Assembly: GCA_031285505.1 (NCBI GenBank)
Contig: JAITVZ010000059.1
Location: 1 to 64,000 of the forward strand
Direction of reading: 5' to 3'
DNA length: 64,000 nt
Source of the DNA: Propionibacteriaceae bacterium
GTDB lineage: Bacteria > Actinomycetota > Actinomycetes > Propionibacteriales > Propionibacteriaceae
Of the stretch, positions 62,352-64,000 are shown piece by piece (within the stretch, counting starts at the first letter, position 1; each line of letters opens with the position of its first letter). The notes beneath the pieces are model-generated. The model worked only from the letters and a program-made list of their open reading frames with translations. It was not told the origin of the DNA and searched no databases. Position numbers and translations under genes: made by a program.

Positions 62352-63125
62352 TCAACTAGATTGCAGTGCTTGCCCAGTAGCGTGGGCGAGCGCCTCTCCG
62401 ACCGCCAAGGCTGTGCTGGCTGAATCGCCCGGCTCAGCGTGAAAGTCAGCCGCCCAATCGAATTGTGTCGACCAAGTGGGGTCGACGGACATGCCGGTGG
62501 GCAGGATGACACTCAAACTCATGACGCTGAGCTCGCCCAGAAGATCATCCACCTGCCCAGAAGTCACGTCATGGATCAGTGTGTCCGTGATGATAATGAT
62601 GCTGGTTGGGTGCGGATGCTCTTTGAGAACGTCTCTGGTGGCTTGGAGGGCTGGAATGATCTGGGTATCGTCGCCCGTGGCAACCTCGCGGATCGGTTCA
62701 GTTTTGGAGTCGATCAGGTCAGCTACCGTGGTTGGTGGCAGTGTCACCAAAGACTCTCCGGCGAATGAGATGACAGTGATCGTGTCGTCATCGCGAAGAT
62801 TGCCGGGTGCCCAGGTGAGCACCTGTTGGATCGAGTCGTCACGGATGGCTTCGTAATCGACGAAGCTGCCGGAGTCATCCCGGAGTAGCACGAAGTTTCG
62901 CGGGATCGGCGGTCGAGGCCCGATGAGGCTCGTCTGGCTTAGATGCATGGGGGGTTGGAAGTGTGGCACAAGGATCAGTGCCGTCACTATTGCGGTCACG
63001 ACCAGGAGGATAATCAATAACCAGGCGGGTCTGATGCCCAGGGCGTGACCTTGGTGGATTTTGTCTCCCTTGGACCGGGCCAATAGGCCTTCCTGGTAGT
63101 CGAAGGGGCCGTCACGCGGGGGCAT
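62352..63125 (-). CDS. Membrane-anchored von Willebrand factor A domain protein
   Basis: The 257-residue protein has a short cytosolic N-terminus, a membrane helix (about 34-54) and an extracellular vWA domain. The metal-ion-dependent adhesion site is complete: Asp83, Ser85 and Ser87 in LLRDDSGSF, a Thr in GDDTQIIPAL, and an Asp in SIIIITDTLIHD. vWA domains bind protein partners through a metal ion. The ATG at 63125 overlaps the stop of the upstream gene by one base. I do not recognise the subfamily; assembly or sensing at the membrane is inferred from architecture. Confidence 0.82.
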   Translation of the reverse strand: MPPRDGPFDYQEGLLARSKGDKIHQGHALGIRPAWLLIILLVVTAIVTALILVPHFQPPMHLSQTSLIGPRPPIPRNFVLLRDDSGSFVDYEAIRDDSIQQVLTWAPGNLRDDDTITVISFAGESLVTLPPTTVADLIDSKTEPIREVATGDDTQIIPALQATRDVLKEHPHPTSIIIITDTLIHDVTSGQVDDLLGELSVMSLSVILPTGMSVDPTWSTQFDWAADFHAEPGDSASTALAVGEALAHATGQALQSS

Positions 63126-63859
63126 CAGGAGTCCGATGTGCTGAGCTGGGGGAACGCGGCGGCCTGCCAGGTCGGTGAATCGATTTTGGCCAGATCGCGA
63201 AATCCACTGCCGACGCTAACGGTTCGTAATCCACAACTGAGGTAGGTGGCCTGGCGTTTGCCGTAGTACGAGCGAAGGGCTTCGGCGCGGTATTTGTAGG
63301 CCTCCTCATGAAGGTCGAACTCCTCTTCCAGCTCCGACAATCTGGCGCGTATAGCCGCTTGCTCGGCGTTGGACTGCTCAACCCTGGCTCGGTTGGACGC
63401 TAGCCGAGCAGCGTCTTCACGCTGGCGCCGCCGCAGGATCTGATCAGCCCCGTCTCGTTTCTCGGCGAAAGTGGTGGGTTCATTGCTCAGTGGCGTCGTG
63501 CTTGGCGCTTTGGCGGCAGCCTCCAAGTCCGCATGATTGGACTGCAGGGTTTGGAAACGGGCGATGGCCTTCGCGGCTTCGGCACGCAGTGGCGCTTGGA
63601 GGGCGATACTGTCTCTTCGTTCCCTGGCGGCAGCCGTCAGGAAGCCGGAACCAAGACCCTGCATCCAGGGTGTTCCCGGATGGATGTGCTCTTGCTGGGC
63701 CAGGGACTCCAGAAGCGGTCGATCACGCCGCCCAGCCCTTTTGTCAGACAGCTTGGTTAGGAATGGGTAGACAATTTCTCCGGAGAGCATCCGCTGGACG
63801 GCGGGAATCGAACGCGGCAGAGGAGCCTGGTCGGCGGTGATGCTGCTGGCATGAGCCAT
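63125..63859 (-). CDS. Hypothetical coiled-coil protein
   Basis: The 244-residue soluble protein has a helical middle. Residues about 80-200 are rich in Ala, Glu, Arg and Gln, with a heptad-like stretch NRARVEQSNAEQAAIRARL and a following LEEEFDLHEEAYKYRAEALR. The N-terminal part (GEIVYPFLTKLSDKRAGRRDRP) and the C-terminal VSVGSGFRDLAKIDSP may fold separately. No signal peptide or known domain is seen. It overlaps the vWA gene by one base and starts 12 bases after an upstream stop codon, so it belongs to the same operon. Confidence 0.75.
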   Translation of the reverse strand: MAHASSITADQAPLPRSIPAVQRMLSGEIVYPFLTKLSDKRAGRRDRPLLESLAQQEHIHPGTPWMQGLGSGFLTAAARERRDSIALQAPLRAEAAKAIARFQTLQSNHADLEAAAKAPSTTPLSNEPTTFAEKRDGADQILRRRQREDAARLASNRARVEQSNAEQAAIRARLSELEEEFDLHEEAYKYRAEALRSYYGKRQATYLSCGLRTVSVGSGFRDLAKIDSPTWQAAAFPQLSTSDS

Positions 63860-63871
63860 TGGGAAGGCCTT

Positions 63872-64000
63872 TCATTTTACGCTGAAGGTTGTGGACCGCG
63901 AATGCTCTAAGGCGGCTCCATCGACGATTGACTGGTGGCGGCTAGCGAGGACTCCAACTGTCCTCGCTGGAGTACGAATCGAGGCCGGGATAGCGCCTCT
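63872..64000 (-). CDS. C-terminal fragment of an upstream operon gene, cut by window edge
   Basis: The minus-strand frame is open from base 64000 to a TGA at 63872-63874, giving 42 residues that read RGAIPASIRTPARTVGVLAS and end STTFSVK. The 12-base gap to the next start and the even codon use suggest the end of a real gene. Too little is visible to name it. Confidence 0.4.
   Translation of the reverse strand, partial: RGAIPASIRTPARTVGVLASRHQSIVDGAALEHSRSTTFSVK

Overview
The window comes from an actinobacterium of moderate GC content (estimated by eye). The evidence is the set of actinobacteria-restricted families (SepH/DUF3071, DUF4193, DUF3710, DUF3073, DUF3000, DUF3263, DUF2505, an Rv3235-like protein) and a gene order from dut through ceoBC, a TRAM methyltransferase, dxs and RNase D to DUF3000. 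That order follows the Rv2680-Rv2699 neighbourhood of Mycobacterium tuberculosis. Genus cannot be decided from the sequence alone. Most of the window is ordinary chromosomal core. The accessory parts are the left edge, one very large surface protein, the glycosyltransferase/galE segment and the right edge.

Layout. 1-2992: the end of an operon with an acyl carrier protein (cut by the window edge), an alpha/beta hydrolase and a DrrAB-like ABC exporter, which looks like the tail of a small-molecule or lipid pathway. 3271-12718: a structured leader followed by a 3116-residue secreted, membrane-anchored protein built from about 15 Ig-like repeats. 13164-19570: NUDIX hydrolase, xerD, secA, two small conserved genes on the minus strand and a hydrolase. 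19575-22371: a membrane-anchored MurF-like ligase followed by a D-Ala-D-Ala ligase-family protein. 22364-44238: the conserved core block, with a topoisomerase subunit A, App1-type phosphatase, nucleotide pyrophosphatase family protein, SepH, DUF4193, dut, DUF3710, OB-fold protein, potassium uptake (CeoB, CeoC and a KimA-like permease), a TrmA/RlmD-type methyltransferase, aconitase, Dxs, RNase D, DUF3000 and PPK2. 44296-53724: a CbiX-like chelatase, tRNA-Tyr, tRNA-Thr, tRNA-Met, rpmG, a GH67 alpha-glucuronidase with manA, DUF3263, an LCP ligase, a GT2 glycosyltransferase and galE. 53876-60278: DUF937, an intergenic RNA-like structure, an M20 peptidase, purF-purM, DUF3073 and a hydrolase. 60378-64000, all on the minus strand: a DsbA-like membrane thioredoxin, tRNA-Phe/Asp/Glu, and a compact operon of a von Willebrand factor A protein with unrecognised partners running off the right edge.

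Functional themes. Envelope construction recurs: MurF/Ddl, LCP ligase, GalE/GT2, ManA, SecA, SepH, the giant adhesin and a DsbA-like oxidoreductase that could serve its many cysteines. Several genes carry a TAGACT-like -10 box only 6-8 bases before the start codon, suggesting leaderless transcripts.

The best candidates for undescribed biology are (i) the multi-hairpin structure at 54661-54772 with matching C-rich loops, (ii) the leader of the giant surface protein, where one CCCC segment can pair either with an upstream G-run or with the ribosome-binding site, and (iii) the vWA operon at the right edge next to a tRNA cluster.
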